Source of the DNA: JANNPJ01 sp965200525
GTDB taxonomy: Bacteria > Actinomycetota > Actinomycetes > Actinomycetales > Kineosporiaceae
DNA length: 64,000 nt
NCBI GenBank assembly: GCA_965200525.1
Contig: OZ241368.1
Location: 6,634,001-6,698,000, forward strand
Direction of reading: 5' to 3'
How positions within the stretch are numbered: the first letter of the stretch is position 1; every line of letters starts with the position of its first letter. This document shows positions 8,183 through 16,375 of the stretch, in pieces. The position numbers and the translations under genes are program-made. The notes below the pieces were generated by a model that worked only from the letters and a program-made list of their open reading frames with translations, did no database searches and was not told where the DNA came from.

Positions 8183-9390
8183 AGCCGCAACAGGAACCGG
8201 GCCACCGCGGCGTCCCAGACCTCGCTGTCGACGTTCCACTCCTTGCAGTGCCGGGCCCCCTCGACCTGCAGGTAGGTGACCAGGTCGGGCCGGGCCCGGG
8301 CGAACCGGGCCGACGGCCCGGACGGGACGAACTCGTCCGACTCGCTGTGGATCAGCAGCACCGGGTGGCTCAGCTCGCCGGCCCGGGCGACCCAGTCCAG
8401 CCGGTCCAGGTCGACCGGGGCCTCGGTGCCGGCCAGCCGCCAGACCGAGCGGTGCGAGAGCACCGACTGGCCCAGCCGGCCGACCGCCGAGGGCACCCGG
8501 TTCAGCCGGGCGTGATGAGCCAGGACGTCGCGCCAGTCGAGCACGGGCGAGTCGAGCACGATCCCCTTGACCCGGTCCGCGGTCCAGGACCGGGACACGG
8601 TCTGCATCGCGATCGCCCCGCCCATCGACCAGCCGAACAGCACGATCTCGGTGGCCCCCTGGCCGGCCGCGTAGACGATCGCCGACTCGACGTCCTGCCA
8701 TTCCCGGTCGCCCAGGTGATACCGCCCGATCGGGGCGTCGGGCAGGCCGGCGGTGGTGCGGTAGCTCGTCACCAGCGAGGTGACGCCCAGCCGGTGCAGC
8801 ACCGGCAGGGCCCGCAGGCACTCCTCCCGGGTCGCGCCCCGGCCGTGCACCAGGATGGCCCAGGTGCCACCGGCCGGACCACCGTGGGCCAGTGCCGCCC
8901 CCGGCACCCGCCAGCCGTGCAGCGGGCCGTTCTCGCCCGGCACCTCGACGTTCTCGAAGGCCAGTCCGAGGGCCGACCGGGGGTCGTGCGCGAAGTAGTA
9001 CTGGTTCCAGCGGGCCGGGCCCGGCCGCAGCCGGCCGTGGTCGACGTGGGTCACGGCCCGCATCACGGTGCCGGCCGCCGGGTCGTGCCGGATCACCGGT
9101 CCCAGCCGGACGTGGGTGTCGAGCCCGTTCTGCCACAGCCCGTAGCGGCCCGGCTGGGCCGTCTCGTCGGTGGAGCGCAGGGTCACCAGGCCCTCGCTGA
9201 CCGAGAGCACCTCGACGTCGTCCACCCGTTCGCCGTCCACCGAGACCACCCGGCGAGCGAACACGGTGGCCGCGGCGGCCGCGGCCAGGCCCGCCGCCAC
9301 CACCGAGGACGCCCCGGCGACCGCGGCCCCGAGCGCCAGCCGCCGCAGCCCGGCGGACAGCGGCAGCCCCCCCGGGCGCCCGGCGCTCAC
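8179..9390 (-). CDS. Membrane-anchored alpha/beta hydrolase
   Basis: 403-residue alpha/beta-fold hydrolase with an N-terminal hydrophobic helix (about 17-45) that probably anchors it with the catalytic domain outside. Residues 180-185 (LVHGRG) form the oxyanion strand, the nucleophile is S255 in GWSMGG, an acid lies in SESDEFVP and the histidine in GARHCKE close to the C terminus. The GTG start overlaps the DoxX stop (GTGA), so the two genes are likely co-transcribed. Substrate unknown; the family includes peptidase-like and esterase-like members. Confidence 0.88.
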   Translation of the reverse strand: MSAGRPGGLPLSAGLRRLALGAAVAGASSVVAAGLAAAAAATVFARRVVSVDGERVDDVEVLSVSEGLVTLRSTDETAQPGRYGLWQNGLDTHVRLGPVIRHDPAAGTVMRAVTHVDHGRLRPGPARWNQYYFAHDPRSALGLAFENVEVPGENGPLHGWRVPGAALAHGGPAGGTWAILVHGRGATREECLRALPVLHRLGVTSLVTSYRTTAGLPDAPIGRYHLGDREWQDVESAIVYAAGQGATEIVLFGWSMGGAIAMQTVSRSWTADRVKGIVLDSPVLDWRDVLAHHARLNRVPSAVGRLGQSVLSHRSVWRLAGTEAPVDLDRLDWVARAGELSHPVLLIHSESDEFVPSGPSARFARARPDLVTYLQVEGARHCKEWNVDSEVWDAAVARFLLRL

Positions 9391-9797
9391 TTCGCGCGGG
9401 CCAGACGCAGGGCCCGGACGATCAGCGGGAGCTGCAGCGGCAGCCGCCCGATCAGCACCGCCTTCTGCCGGCGCCCGGCCCGGGGCGATCGCACCGCCCG
9501 GACCGCCTGGTCGACATTGGCCGGGTAGACGGCCACGAACAGGCCGGCCGAGGCCAGCCCGGCCAGCCGCCGGGTGCGCGGCCAGGCCAGTCCGGCAGCG
9601 CAGACCAGCTCGGCCAGGCCCGAGACCTGGACCCACGGTCTCGGATTGCCCAGAGCCCGAGGCACGATCGACTCGTACGGCTTCGGGACGGCGAAGTGCA
9701 GCACCCCGGAACCGGCCAGCAACGCGGCCAGCGACTTCCAGCCGGGTGCGGCCGGCCCGTTCCGGCGGCGGCGAATCCGGTCAGCAACGACGGTCAT
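9387..9797 (-). CDS. DoxX-like membrane protein
   Basis: 136-residue protein with about four hydrophobic helices and the layout of small DoxX-family proteins (GSGVLHFAVPKPYESIVP, then SGLAELVCAAGLAWP). Function of these small DoxX proteins is not settled. The ATG at 9797 lies 7 nt after CAGAAT on the minus strand, a leaderless layout. It overlaps the downstream hydrolase start by 3 nt. Confidence 0.82.
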   Translation of the reverse strand: MTVVADRIRRRRNGPAAPGWKSLAALLAGSGVLHFAVPKPYESIVPRALGNPRPWVQVSGLAELVCAAGLAWPRTRRLAGLASAGLFVAVYPANVDQAVRAVRSPRAGRRQKAVLIGRLPLQLPLIVRALRLARAK

Positions 9798-9902
9798 GAC
9801 CCTGATTCTGCCGACCCGGCTGCCGCAGGGCGAAGTCAGGGCGAACCGAGGGCGTTGCGCGAGCCGGGATCGGCACCGGAAATCGGGGCCCGGCCGGGCA
9901 AG

Positions 9903-9908
9903 TAGGGT
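9903..9908 (+). promoter_or_regulatory. Putative -10 box of leaderless gene at 9915
   Basis: TAGGGT lies 6 nt before GTG 9915, matching the window-wide TANNNT pattern. Confidence 0.45.
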
Positions 9909-9914
9909 GGGCCC

Positions 9915-10421
9915 GTGCCTGAGCCAGAGGAGACCAGCGTGACCGCGCCCGTCATCGTCGTACTCACCGAGGAGGCGTTGACCAGTGCCGACGCCCAGCG
10001 GTTGACCACCCTGCACGCCGACGAGGCGGTTCGGTACCGGGTGCTGGTGCCGGCCGACGTCGAGCGCAACCTGCTGGCCGACGTCCTCGACCATCTGAGC
10101 CTGTTCCAGCTGCGTGAGGCCTGGGAGGCCGCCCGCGGCGAGGAGGAGCCCAGCCGGGCCGAGGCCGCGGTCGCGCTGAAGGAGTCGGTGGCCGCGCTGA
10201 CCGGCGCCGGGGTGCCGGCCGAGGGCGTGGTGATCGTCGGCGACCCGGTCAACGAGCTGCGCCGGCAGGTGGCCGACGCCAGCGACACCCAGGAAGTGAT
10301 CGTGGTGACCCGCCCCCAGCTGGTGGAGGACACCTTCCACCGCGACTGGGCCTCCCGGGCCCGCGAGGTGCTGGGCGTGCCGGTGCTGCACGTCTACGCG
10401 GGCAGCAGCTTCCTCGGCTGA
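9915..10421 (+). CDS. Conserved hypothetical protein, USP-like fold suggested
   Basis: 168-residue acidic soluble protein that I cannot assign to a named family. Beta strands VIVVLTEE, YRVLVPA, VVIVGDP and VIVVTRP alternate with helices, and the C terminus LGVPVLHVYAG resembles the last strand of universal-stress/Rossmann-like proteins. No clear ATP-binding G-x2-G-x9-G(S/T) motif is seen, so nucleotide binding is not supported. GTG start with a leaderless -10 hexamer. It is convergent with a small membrane-protein gene. Confidence 0.75.
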   Translation: MPEPEETSVTAPVIVVLTEEALTSADAQRLTTLHADEAVRYRVLVPADVERNLLADVLDHLSLFQLREAWEAARGEEEPSRAEAAVALKESVAALTGAGVPAEGVVIVGDPVNELRRQVADASDTQEVIVVTRPQLVEDTFHRDWASRAREVLGVPVLHVYAGSSFLG

Positions 10422-10444
10422 ACCGGGCTGATCAGGGTTCAGCC
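10416..10444. terminator. Inverted repeat at convergent ends
   Basis: GGCTGAACC (10416-10424) pairs with GGTTCAGCC (10436-10444) across an 11-nt loop and includes the stop codon of the upstream gene. A likely terminator; no T-run. Confidence 0.45.
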
Positions 10445-10471
10445 GGGCTGATTCGGGCCCGCGAACCCGGC

Positions 10472-11002
10472 TCAGCGACGGGCCGGCAGCAGCGTCCAGC
10501 CGAGCGCGAACAGGGCGAAGGCGGCGATCAGCGACAGCGCGCTCAACGAGTTCGGCGCGGCCACCCTCAGGTCGGCCAGGCCGAGCCAGGCGGCCAGCAG
10601 CATGACGCCGAGCGGCACGCTGAGGGTCGACGGGGTCGGCCGGGGCGGCGTGCTGATCGCCAGCGGCTTGGGCGGCATCGGCCGGACGACGGCCAGCTCC
10701 CGGCCCCGCGAGCCCGGCTGATCGGGCTCGGGCAGCACCTCGACTTGCTGCTGCTTGGGCAGGTTCCGGCGCAGGTCGACGATGCCCTGGCCGACCATCA
10801 GCAGCGCGGCCAGCAGGGCCGGCACCCGCAGGGCCATGGCCGTCTGACCGGCCCGCTGATTGGCGATGCCCAGCGCCACCCCCAGCACCAGTACGGCCAC
10901 CGAGCCGACGATCGCGCCGGGCGAGGAAATGCTGACCACCCGGCCCACCGGCCGGGGCGGCGACGACACGTTGTGGCGAGGCACACTCGGATCGGTCGTC
11001 AT
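10472..11002 (-). CDS. Hypothetical membrane protein
   Basis: 176-residue protein with four predicted membrane helices in two pairs (about 27-48, 56-72, 126-142 and 148-170), separated by a proline-rich charged linker of about 45 residues. No enzymatic motif is visible. The start ATG has GGAGA 9 nt upstream. It is convergent with the 9915 gene and divergent from msrB; about 200 bp of shared upstream DNA separates it from msrB. Confidence 0.75.
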   Translation of the reverse strand: MTTDPSVPRHNVSSPPRPVGRVVSISSPGAIVGSVAVLVLGVALGIANQRAGQTAMALRVPALLAALLMVGQGIVDLRRNLPKQQQVEVLPEPDQPGSRGRELAVVRPMPPKPLAISTPPRPTPSTLSVPLGVMLLAAWLGLADLRVAAPNSLSALSLIAAFALFALGWTLLPARR

Positions 11003-11202
11003 GCGTCGTCATCTCCGTAGATCTCGGCCCGAAACGGGGTGCTCGTGGCATACACCGTTGTCTGCACATGTCCTATCACTGAGGGTAGGGCTTGTGGGAC
11101 GAACCCGACACCGGACGCGACCGCCGACCCGCCGTAAGGTGCCGTAATCTCCGGCTCCGGTCCGCCGGGAACGCCACGGCCGGCCCTCCGGTTAGACCAG
11201 GC

Positions 11203-11637
11203 ATGACTGGAATCCGGCCGATCACCCCCGGCAGTTACCCCGTGCAGTTCACCGACCAGGAGTGGCGCTCCAAGCTCAGCCCCGAGGAGTTCGCCGTGCT
11301 GCGGAAGGCCGGCACCGAGCGGGCCTACACCGGCGAGTACTGGGACGACCACACCGAGGGCGTCTACGCCTGCCGCGCCTGCGGCATCGAGCTGTTCCGC
11401 AGCACCGAGAAGTTCGACAGCCACTGCGGCTGGCCGTCGTTCTTCTCCCCGCTGGCGGAGGAACGCGTCGAGTACATCGAGGACCGCTCGTTCGGCGGCG
11501 TGCGCACCGAGGTGCGCTGCGCCAACTGCGGCTCGCACCTGGGCCACGTGTTCAAGGGCGAAGGCTTCGACACCCCGACCGACCTGCGCTACTGCATCAA
11601 CTCGATCAGCATCCGGCGCGAGCCCGCCCAGGCGTGA
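11203..11637 (+). CDS. msrB: Peptide methionine-(R)-S-oxide reductase
   Basis: 144-residue MsrB, which reduces the R-epimer of methionine sulfoxide in proteins. Zn-binding cysteines C57/C60 (CRAC) and C106/C109 (CANC) are present, the substrate-pocket CGWPSF is at 75-80, and the catalytic cysteine is C131 in RYCINS. ATG 11203 is chosen because upstream in-frame residues are unlike the family. Length is normal. Cytoplasmic; no signal peptide. Confidence 0.96.
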   Translation: MTGIRPITPGSYPVQFTDQEWRSKLSPEEFAVLRKAGTERAYTGEYWDDHTEGVYACRACGIELFRSTEKFDSHCGWPSFFSPLAEERVEYIEDRSFGGVRTEVRCANCGSHLGHVFKGEGFDTPTDLRYCINSISIRREPAQA

Positions 11638-11664
11638 CTCCGCTCGCCCCCGCTTGACCCAGGC

Positions 11665-11681
11665 CTGACCCGGCTGGTCAG
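11665..11681. terminator. Short hairpin between msrB and hemQ
   Basis: CTGACC and GGTCAG form a 6-bp stem with a 5-nt loop and overlap the hemQ stop codon. Weak candidate. Confidence 0.3.
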
Positions 11682-12415
11682 ACCAGCGAGCTGATCAGCT
11701 CGCGCAACGGCACCCGGGGCCCGGTGAAGAACGGGATCTCCTCCCGGACATGACGCCGGGCCTCGGTGGCCCGAAGATCACGCATCAGGTCGACGATCCG
11801 GTGCAGCTCGTCGGCCTCGAAGGCGAGCAGCCACTCGTAGTCGCCGAGGGCGAACGACTGCACCGTGTTGGCCCGCACGTCCGGGTAGCCGCGGGCGGCC
11901 ATGCCGTGGTCGACCAGCATCTTGCGGCGCTCGGGCTCGGGCAGCAGGTACCAGTCGTAGCTGCGGACGAACGGGTACAGGCTGAGGTAGCCCCGGGCCG
12001 GTTCGCCGGCCATGAACGCCGGCACGTGGCCCTTGTTGAACTCGGCCGGCCGATGCACCGCCACTCCCGACCAGACCGGCCGCAGGTAGCGGCCGAACTC
12101 GGTGCGGCGAAGGCTGCGGTAGGCCTCCTGAACCAGCTCCACCGTCGGCGCGTGCCACCAGAACATCAGATCGGCGTCGGCCCGCAGCCCGGCCACGTCG
12201 TAGCTGCCCCGGACCACCAGATCCTTGGCGGCCAGCCCGGCCAGCAGAGCCTCGACCTCGTCGACCAGCGGACCCCGGTCGGCCGGTAGCCGGCCGGCGG
12301 CGAACACCGACCACATCGTGTACCGGATCGTGTCGTTGATCTTCCGGGCACTGGGCTTGTCGGCCGACGGGTCCGTCGGCATGTCGGTCGGCGGCTCGGC
12401 CGGCTTCTCGGTCAT
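11678..12415 (-). CDS. hemQ: Coproheme decarboxylase (HemQ/ChdC, chlorite-dismutase fold)
   Basis: 245-residue haem enzyme that converts coproheme to haem b in the coproporphyrin-dependent pathway. The actinobacterial signature YPFVRSYDWYLL starts at Y147, the residue aligned with the catalytic tyrosine; H170 in LVDHGMAARGY is the probable proximal haem ligand. The first ~24 residues (MTEKPAEPPT and on) are a low-complexity tail. ATG 12415 overlaps the hemY stop (ATGA), so the two are translationally coupled. Confidence 0.95.
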   Translation of the reverse strand: MTEKPAEPPTDMPTDPSADKPSARKINDTIRYTMWSVFAAGRLPADRGPLVDEVEALLAGLAAKDLVVRGSYDVAGLRADADLMFWWHAPTVELVQEAYRSLRRTEFGRYLRPVWSGVAVHRPAEFNKGHVPAFMAGEPARGYLSLYPFVRSYDWYLLPEPERRKMLVDHGMAARGYPDVRANTVQSFALGDYEWLLAFEADELHRIVDLMRDLRATEARRHVREEIPFFTGPRVPLRELISSLV

Positions 12416-13881
12416 ACCTCCAGTGTCCCTCCTCGGTCGATGTCCACCGCACCCAGGTGCCGGGCGACCAGGTCGGCCACCGAGCGGTCGGCCGCGGCGA
12501 TGCAGGCCGCCACCCCGACCCCGTCCATCGCGGCCCCGCACACGGCCAGGCCCGGCACCTGGGCGACGGCGTGGCGGATCCGGGCCACCCGGTCGACGTG
12601 ACCCACGGCGTACTGCGGCAGGCCGCCACCCCAGCGGATCACCGTGGTGTCGACCGGCGTGAGCCGGCGGCCCAGGACACCGGCCAGGTCGCCGACCGCC
12701 AGCGCGGCCAGTTCGTCGTCCGGGCGCTGCAGGGTGGCCTCCTCCCCGGCCCGGCCGAGCGACATCCGCACCGCCAGCAGGTCGGAGCGGGGCTCGTCGC
12801 TGACCCAGGCCCACTTGGCCGAGGAGAACGTGGCCGCCTTGATCGTGGGGGCCTCGACCGGGGGGATCAGCAGGCCGGAGCCGGTGACGCCGTCCAGCTG
12901 GGCCCGCTCGAAGGCGGCCGCGACCACCGCCACGCTGGCCGTCTCGATGCCGGCCAGCTCGGCCGCGGCCATCGGCACCTCCAGGGCCAGCAACCGGCCC
13001 GCCGCGGCCGGCGGCACCGCCAGCAGCACGGCGTCGGCGTCCACGAAGTCGGGGAAGCTCGCCGGCCCGGTCTCCAGCCGCCAGCCGGTGGGCGTGCGGC
13101 GCAGGGCCCGGACCGTGGTCGCGGTGCGCACCTCGACCCCCGTGCTGATCAGCCGATCCCGCAGCGCGGCGGCGAGCCGGCCGACCCCACCGCGGAGCCC
13201 GGCGAACACCGGGCCCGGGCGCCCGGCCGGCCCCTCCTGACCGGCCCCGTCCACCGCCGGGCGGGGTTCGTCGGCGCCGGAGAGCAGCGAGCCGCCGCGT
13301 CGGGCCCGGTCCCACAGCGCGGGCACGGTGGCCTGCAGTGACAGCCGGTCGGCGTGACCTGCGTAGACCCCGCCGAGCAGCGGCTCGACCAGCCGGTCGA
13401 CCACCGCTCGGCCCATCCGGGCGCTCACCCAGGAGGCCACGTCGACGTCGTCGTCCTGGGCCGGGGCCTCGATCGAGGGCTCGGCCGCGACCCGGGCCAG
13501 CTCGGCCTCGGTCAGCAGCCCGACCAGCCCCTCCAGCGCCCCCAGCCGGCCCGGCACGCCCATCACCGTGCCGGCCGGCAACGGGTGCAGCTCCCCCCGG
13601 GCCAGTACCGAGGCCTGACCCACGACCGGGTGGACGATGTCGGCGTCCAGCCCGATCTCGCGCATCAGGGCCACCGCCTCGGGTCGGCGGGCCAGCACCG
13701 ACTCGGCTCCGACGTCGAGGTCGAGCCCCCCGACCGAGCCGACCCGCAACTTGCCGCCGACCTGCTCCGAGGCCTCCAGCACGATCACGTGGACGCCGGG
13801 CGAGGCCCGCACCAGCCGCCAGGCTGCGGCCAGTCCGGAGATCCCGCCGCCGACCACAACCACCACTCGCGCGCCGCTCAC
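12412..13881 (-). CDS. hemY: Coproporphyrinogen III oxidase / protoporphyrinogen oxidase family (HemY/CgoX)
   Basis: 489-residue FAD-dependent oxidase. The dinucleotide-binding motif GGGISGLAAAW starts near residue 9, with VIVLEAS ending the second strand. In actinobacteria this enzyme oxidises coproporphyrinogen III to coproporphyrin III; that reading is supported by the coupled hemQ and by the [2Fe-2S]-type hemH at 48.3 kb. Start GTG 13881 gives a protein opening directly with the Rossmann strand. Family length is about 450-490. Membrane-associated but without clear transmembrane helices. Confidence 0.93.
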   Translation of the reverse strand: MSGARVVVVVGGGISGLAAAWRLVRASPGVHVIVLEASEQVGGKLRVGSVGGLDLDVGAESVLARRPEAVALMREIGLDADIVHPVVGQASVLARGELHPLPAGTVMGVPGRLGALEGLVGLLTEAELARVAAEPSIEAPAQDDDVDVASWVSARMGRAVVDRLVEPLLGGVYAGHADRLSLQATVPALWDRARRGGSLLSGADEPRPAVDGAGQEGPAGRPGPVFAGLRGGVGRLAAALRDRLISTGVEVRTATTVRALRRTPTGWRLETGPASFPDFVDADAVLLAVPPAAAGRLLALEVPMAAAELAGIETASVAVVAAAFERAQLDGVTGSGLLIPPVEAPTIKAATFSSAKWAWVSDEPRSDLLAVRMSLGRAGEEATLQRPDDELAALAVGDLAGVLGRRLTPVDTTVIRWGGGLPQYAVGHVDRVARIRHAVAQVPGLAVCGAAMDGVGVAACIAAADRSVADLVARHLGAVDIDRGGTLEV

Positions 13882-14050
13882 CGGCGCCTCACCGCGAACA
13901 TCACCCGGCCAGCCTGCCACCGTCCGGCCATGAGTCGTATTCGTTACCGATTCATGACCGTCCGCGGTGGAACCGCTGGGCCCGCCGGGAGGTCTGATCA
14001 CTGCCTCGACCGCCGTCGGGGCCTGCCGATCCGGCTCTTCGGAGGTCGAG

Positions 14051-15097
14051 ATGACGATGCGACTGACTGCACGACGACGACTGCTCCCGCTGGTGCTCGT
14101 GCTCGCCGTCGGCGGCCTGGCCACGGGCTGCGGCGCCTCGAACAGCGACTCCTCCAGCTCGTCCGGGGCAGCGGCCGACGCGCCGGCCGCCGCTTCGGCC
14201 GGCGGCTCGGCCGCGCGGGGCGGGGCCGACTCCGGATCGGCGTTCGCGGCCTCAAGCGGTGAGAAGGCCGCCGCCCCGGACGCGGCGGCCCCGGCCACCA
14301 CCCGCCGGGTCCGCACGGCGCAGGTCACGATCGAGGTGCCGCGGCTGGGCCCGGCGGTGGCCAAGGTCCGCACCGCCGCCCTCGGCCTCGGGGGCGTGGT
14401 CAGCAACGAGACCACCCAGTTCCAGTCCTCCCCGGTGGCCCCCGAGGGCGACACCGAGCCTGACGTGACGAAGTCCGAGGGCACCCGGCTCGCCGATCAG
14501 GCCGGCGCCTCCTCGACGATCACCCTGCGGGTGCCCGAGCCCCGGATGGACGACGCCGTGGCCCGGATCGGCGCCGTCGGCAAGGTGCTGGACCAGTCCA
14601 GCACCAGCGAGGACGTCACCGCCAACATCGCCGACCTCGACAGCCGGGTGAAGAGCCAGGTCAGCTCGGTGAACCGAATCCGCGTCCTGATGGACAAGGC
14701 GACCTCCCTCAAGGACGTCGTCCTGATCGAGGGCGAACTGTCCAGCCGGGAGGCCGATCTGGAGGCTCTGCAGGCCAAGCAGCGGGTGCTCAACGATCAG
14801 GCCGACCTGGCCACGATCACCGTGTCGGTGCTGACCCCGGCGTCCACGGCCACGACCCTGAAGAAGGACGACGGCTTCCTGGCCGGTCTGAAGAGCGGCT
14901 GGCACGCCCTGGTCCGCAGCACCGAGGTCGCGCTCACCGTCGTCGGCGCGGTGCTGCCGATCGGTGTGCTGCTGGTCGTGATCGGCGTGCCCGGCTACCG
15001 GATCTACCGCCGGTTCAGCGGGTCCGACCGCCGTCCCGGTTCGGCCTCGAACCCGGCGCCGCCGGCCCCGACTCCCCCGGCGCCGTCCACGCACTGA
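14051..15097 (+). CDS. DUF4349 lipoprotein with C-terminal membrane helix
   Basis: 348-residue exported protein. The signal peptide ends in the lipobox LATGC with lipidated C27. A Ser/Ala/Gly-rich linker (28-80) follows, then the DUF4349 domain with paired strands and a coiled-coil hairpin (about 210-265, SSREADLEALQAKQ), and a transmembrane helix near 300-322 ahead of a basic, proline-rich cytoplasmic tail. Function of the family is unknown. ATG 14051 has GGAGG 5 nt upstream. It is convergent with hemE, with only 6 nt between the stops. Confidence 0.88.
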   Translation: MTMRLTARRRLLPLVLVLAVGGLATGCGASNSDSSSSSGAAADAPAAASAGGSAARGGADSGSAFAASSGEKAAAPDAAAPATTRRVRTAQVTIEVPRLGPAVAKVRTAALGLGGVVSNETTQFQSSPVAPEGDTEPDVTKSEGTRLADQAGASSTITLRVPEPRMDDAVARIGAVGKVLDQSSTSEDVTANIADLDSRVKSQVSSVNRIRVLMDKATSLKDVVLIEGELSSREADLEALQAKQRVLNDQADLATITVSVLTPASTATTLKKDDGFLAGLKSGWHALVRSTEVALTVVGAVLPIGVLLVVIGVPGYRIYRRFSGSDRRPGSASNPAPPAPTPPAPSTH

Positions 15098-15103
15098 TCC
15101 GCG

Positions 15104-16183
15104 CTACTCGGTGAACTCGTGGACGGTGTCCGCGACCATCGAGAGCACGTCGGGATCGGTGCCCGGCGGCACCCCGTGGCCGAGGTTGAAGATGTGCCCG
15201 GGGGCCGCCCGGCCCGCTCGCAGGGTCTCGATCACCCGTTGCCGGACGACGTCCCGGGGGGCGAACAGGATGGCCGGATCGAGGTTGCCCTGCAGCGCGT
15301 ACCGGCCCCCGAGGCGGGCCGCGGCGACGTCCAGCGGTACCCGGAAGTCGATCCCGACCACGTCGGCCCCGGCCTCGCCGATCGCGCCCAGCAGCTCGCC
15401 GGTGCCGACGCCGAAGTGGATCCGGGGCACCTCGGGGGCCAGCTCCCGGACCGCGTCCAGCACCTTGATCGACGACGGCTGGACGTACTTCAGATAGTCC
15501 GGCAGCGGCAGCGCCCCGACCCAGGAGTCGAACAACTGGACGGCACTCGCGCCGGCCGCCACCTGCACCCGCAGGAACTCTCCCGAGATCACCGCGAGCC
15601 GGTCGAGCAGTGCCCGCCACAGCTCGGGGTTGCCGTACATCAGGGCCTTGGTCTTGGTCAGCTCCCGGCTCGGGCCGCCCTCGACCAGGTACGAGGCCAG
15701 GGTGAAGGGGGCGCCGGTGAACCCGATCAGCGGCGTCGCCCCCAGCTCGGCCACCAGCAGGCCGACCGCTTCGGTGATGTCGGGCACGTCGGCGGCGGTC
15801 AGCGCGGGCAGCCGGTCCAGGTCGGCCCAGGTCCGGAACGGCTCGGCGATCACCGGCCCGACCCCGGCCACGATGTCCAGGTCGACCCCGACCGCCTTGA
15901 GCGGGACGACGATGTCGGAGAAGAAGATGGCCGCGTCCACGCCGTAACGGCGGACCGGCTGCAGCGTGATCTCGGTGACCAGGTCGGGCCGGCGGCAGCT
16001 CTCCAGCATGCCGACGTTCTCGCGCAGGGCCCGGTACTCGGGCAGCGACCGGCCGGCCTGGCGCATGAACCAGACCGGGGTCACCGCCGGCTGATCACCG
16101 CGCGCGGCCCGCAGCAGGGGCGCATCGGCCAGCCGGGGGTCACGGGCGGCCATGGTCAACGGGCTGGAGGAAGGCACCGACAC
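15104..16183 (-). CDS. hemE: Uroporphyrinogen decarboxylase
   Basis: 359-residue enzyme that decarboxylates uroporphyrinogen III to coproporphyrinogen III. The N-terminal signature WFMRQAGRSLPEYR is intact, as are GFTGAPFTLASYLVEGG, the IDFRVPLD strand, GNLDPA and the C-terminal FNLGHGVPPGTDP. The start is uncertain: GTG 16183 has CAGGAT 7 nt upstream (leaderless), while GTG 16177 and ATG 16153 are alternatives that shorten only the variable N terminus. In Streptomyces hemE sits next to DUF3000; here 4 kb of accessory genes intervene. Confidence 0.95.
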   Translation of the reverse strand: MSVPSSSPLTMAARDPRLADAPLLRAARGDQPAVTPVWFMRQAGRSLPEYRALRENVGMLESCRRPDLVTEITLQPVRRYGVDAAIFFSDIVVPLKAVGVDLDIVAGVGPVIAEPFRTWADLDRLPALTAADVPDITEAVGLLVAELGATPLIGFTGAPFTLASYLVEGGPSRELTKTKALMYGNPELWRALLDRLAVISGEFLRVQVAAGASAVQLFDSWVGALPLPDYLKYVQPSSIKVLDAVRELAPEVPRIHFGVGTGELLGAIGEAGADVVGIDFRVPLDVAAARLGGRYALQGNLDPAILFAPRDVVRQRVIETLRAGRAAPGHIFNLGHGVPPGTDPDVLSMVADTVHEFTE

Positions 16184-16190
16184 AGGTCTG

Positions 16191-16196
16191 ATCCTG
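16191..16196 (-). promoter_or_regulatory. Putative -10 box of leaderless hemE
   Basis: CAGGAT on the minus strand, 7 nt before GTG 16183. Confidence 0.35.
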
Positions 16197-16279
16197 TCAG
16201 GCCCCGGTCCCGGCGCCGACCCGGCCGGCCACCGGCTCAAGGTCGGGGTTGCCGGACCGGGCCGGGCCGGCCTCCCCGG

Positions 16280-16347
16280 GCGTGCATAGACCGATGTACG
16301 AAACCAGTGGCGATCACCACCATTTTGGTACATCGATCACTACACAC
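16280..16347. repeat. Imperfect inverted repeat at edge of accessory module
   Basis: Two arms of about 31 nt (16280-16310 and 16317-16347) pair across a 6-nt loop; the core CGATGTAC/GTACATCG is perfect and the arms match at roughly two thirds of positions. It is clearly more AT-rich than its surroundings. It may terminate the gene at 16376 on the minus strand, or be a remnant of a small mobile element bounding the module. Confidence 0.5.
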
Positions 16348-16375
16348 ACTCGCCCCGACCACTGCACCGGGCGGC

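Noticed and set aside
16280..16347. Interpreting the inverted repeat as insertion-sequence ends
   Set aside because: No transposase frame lies between or beside the arms; kept only as a repeat or terminator.
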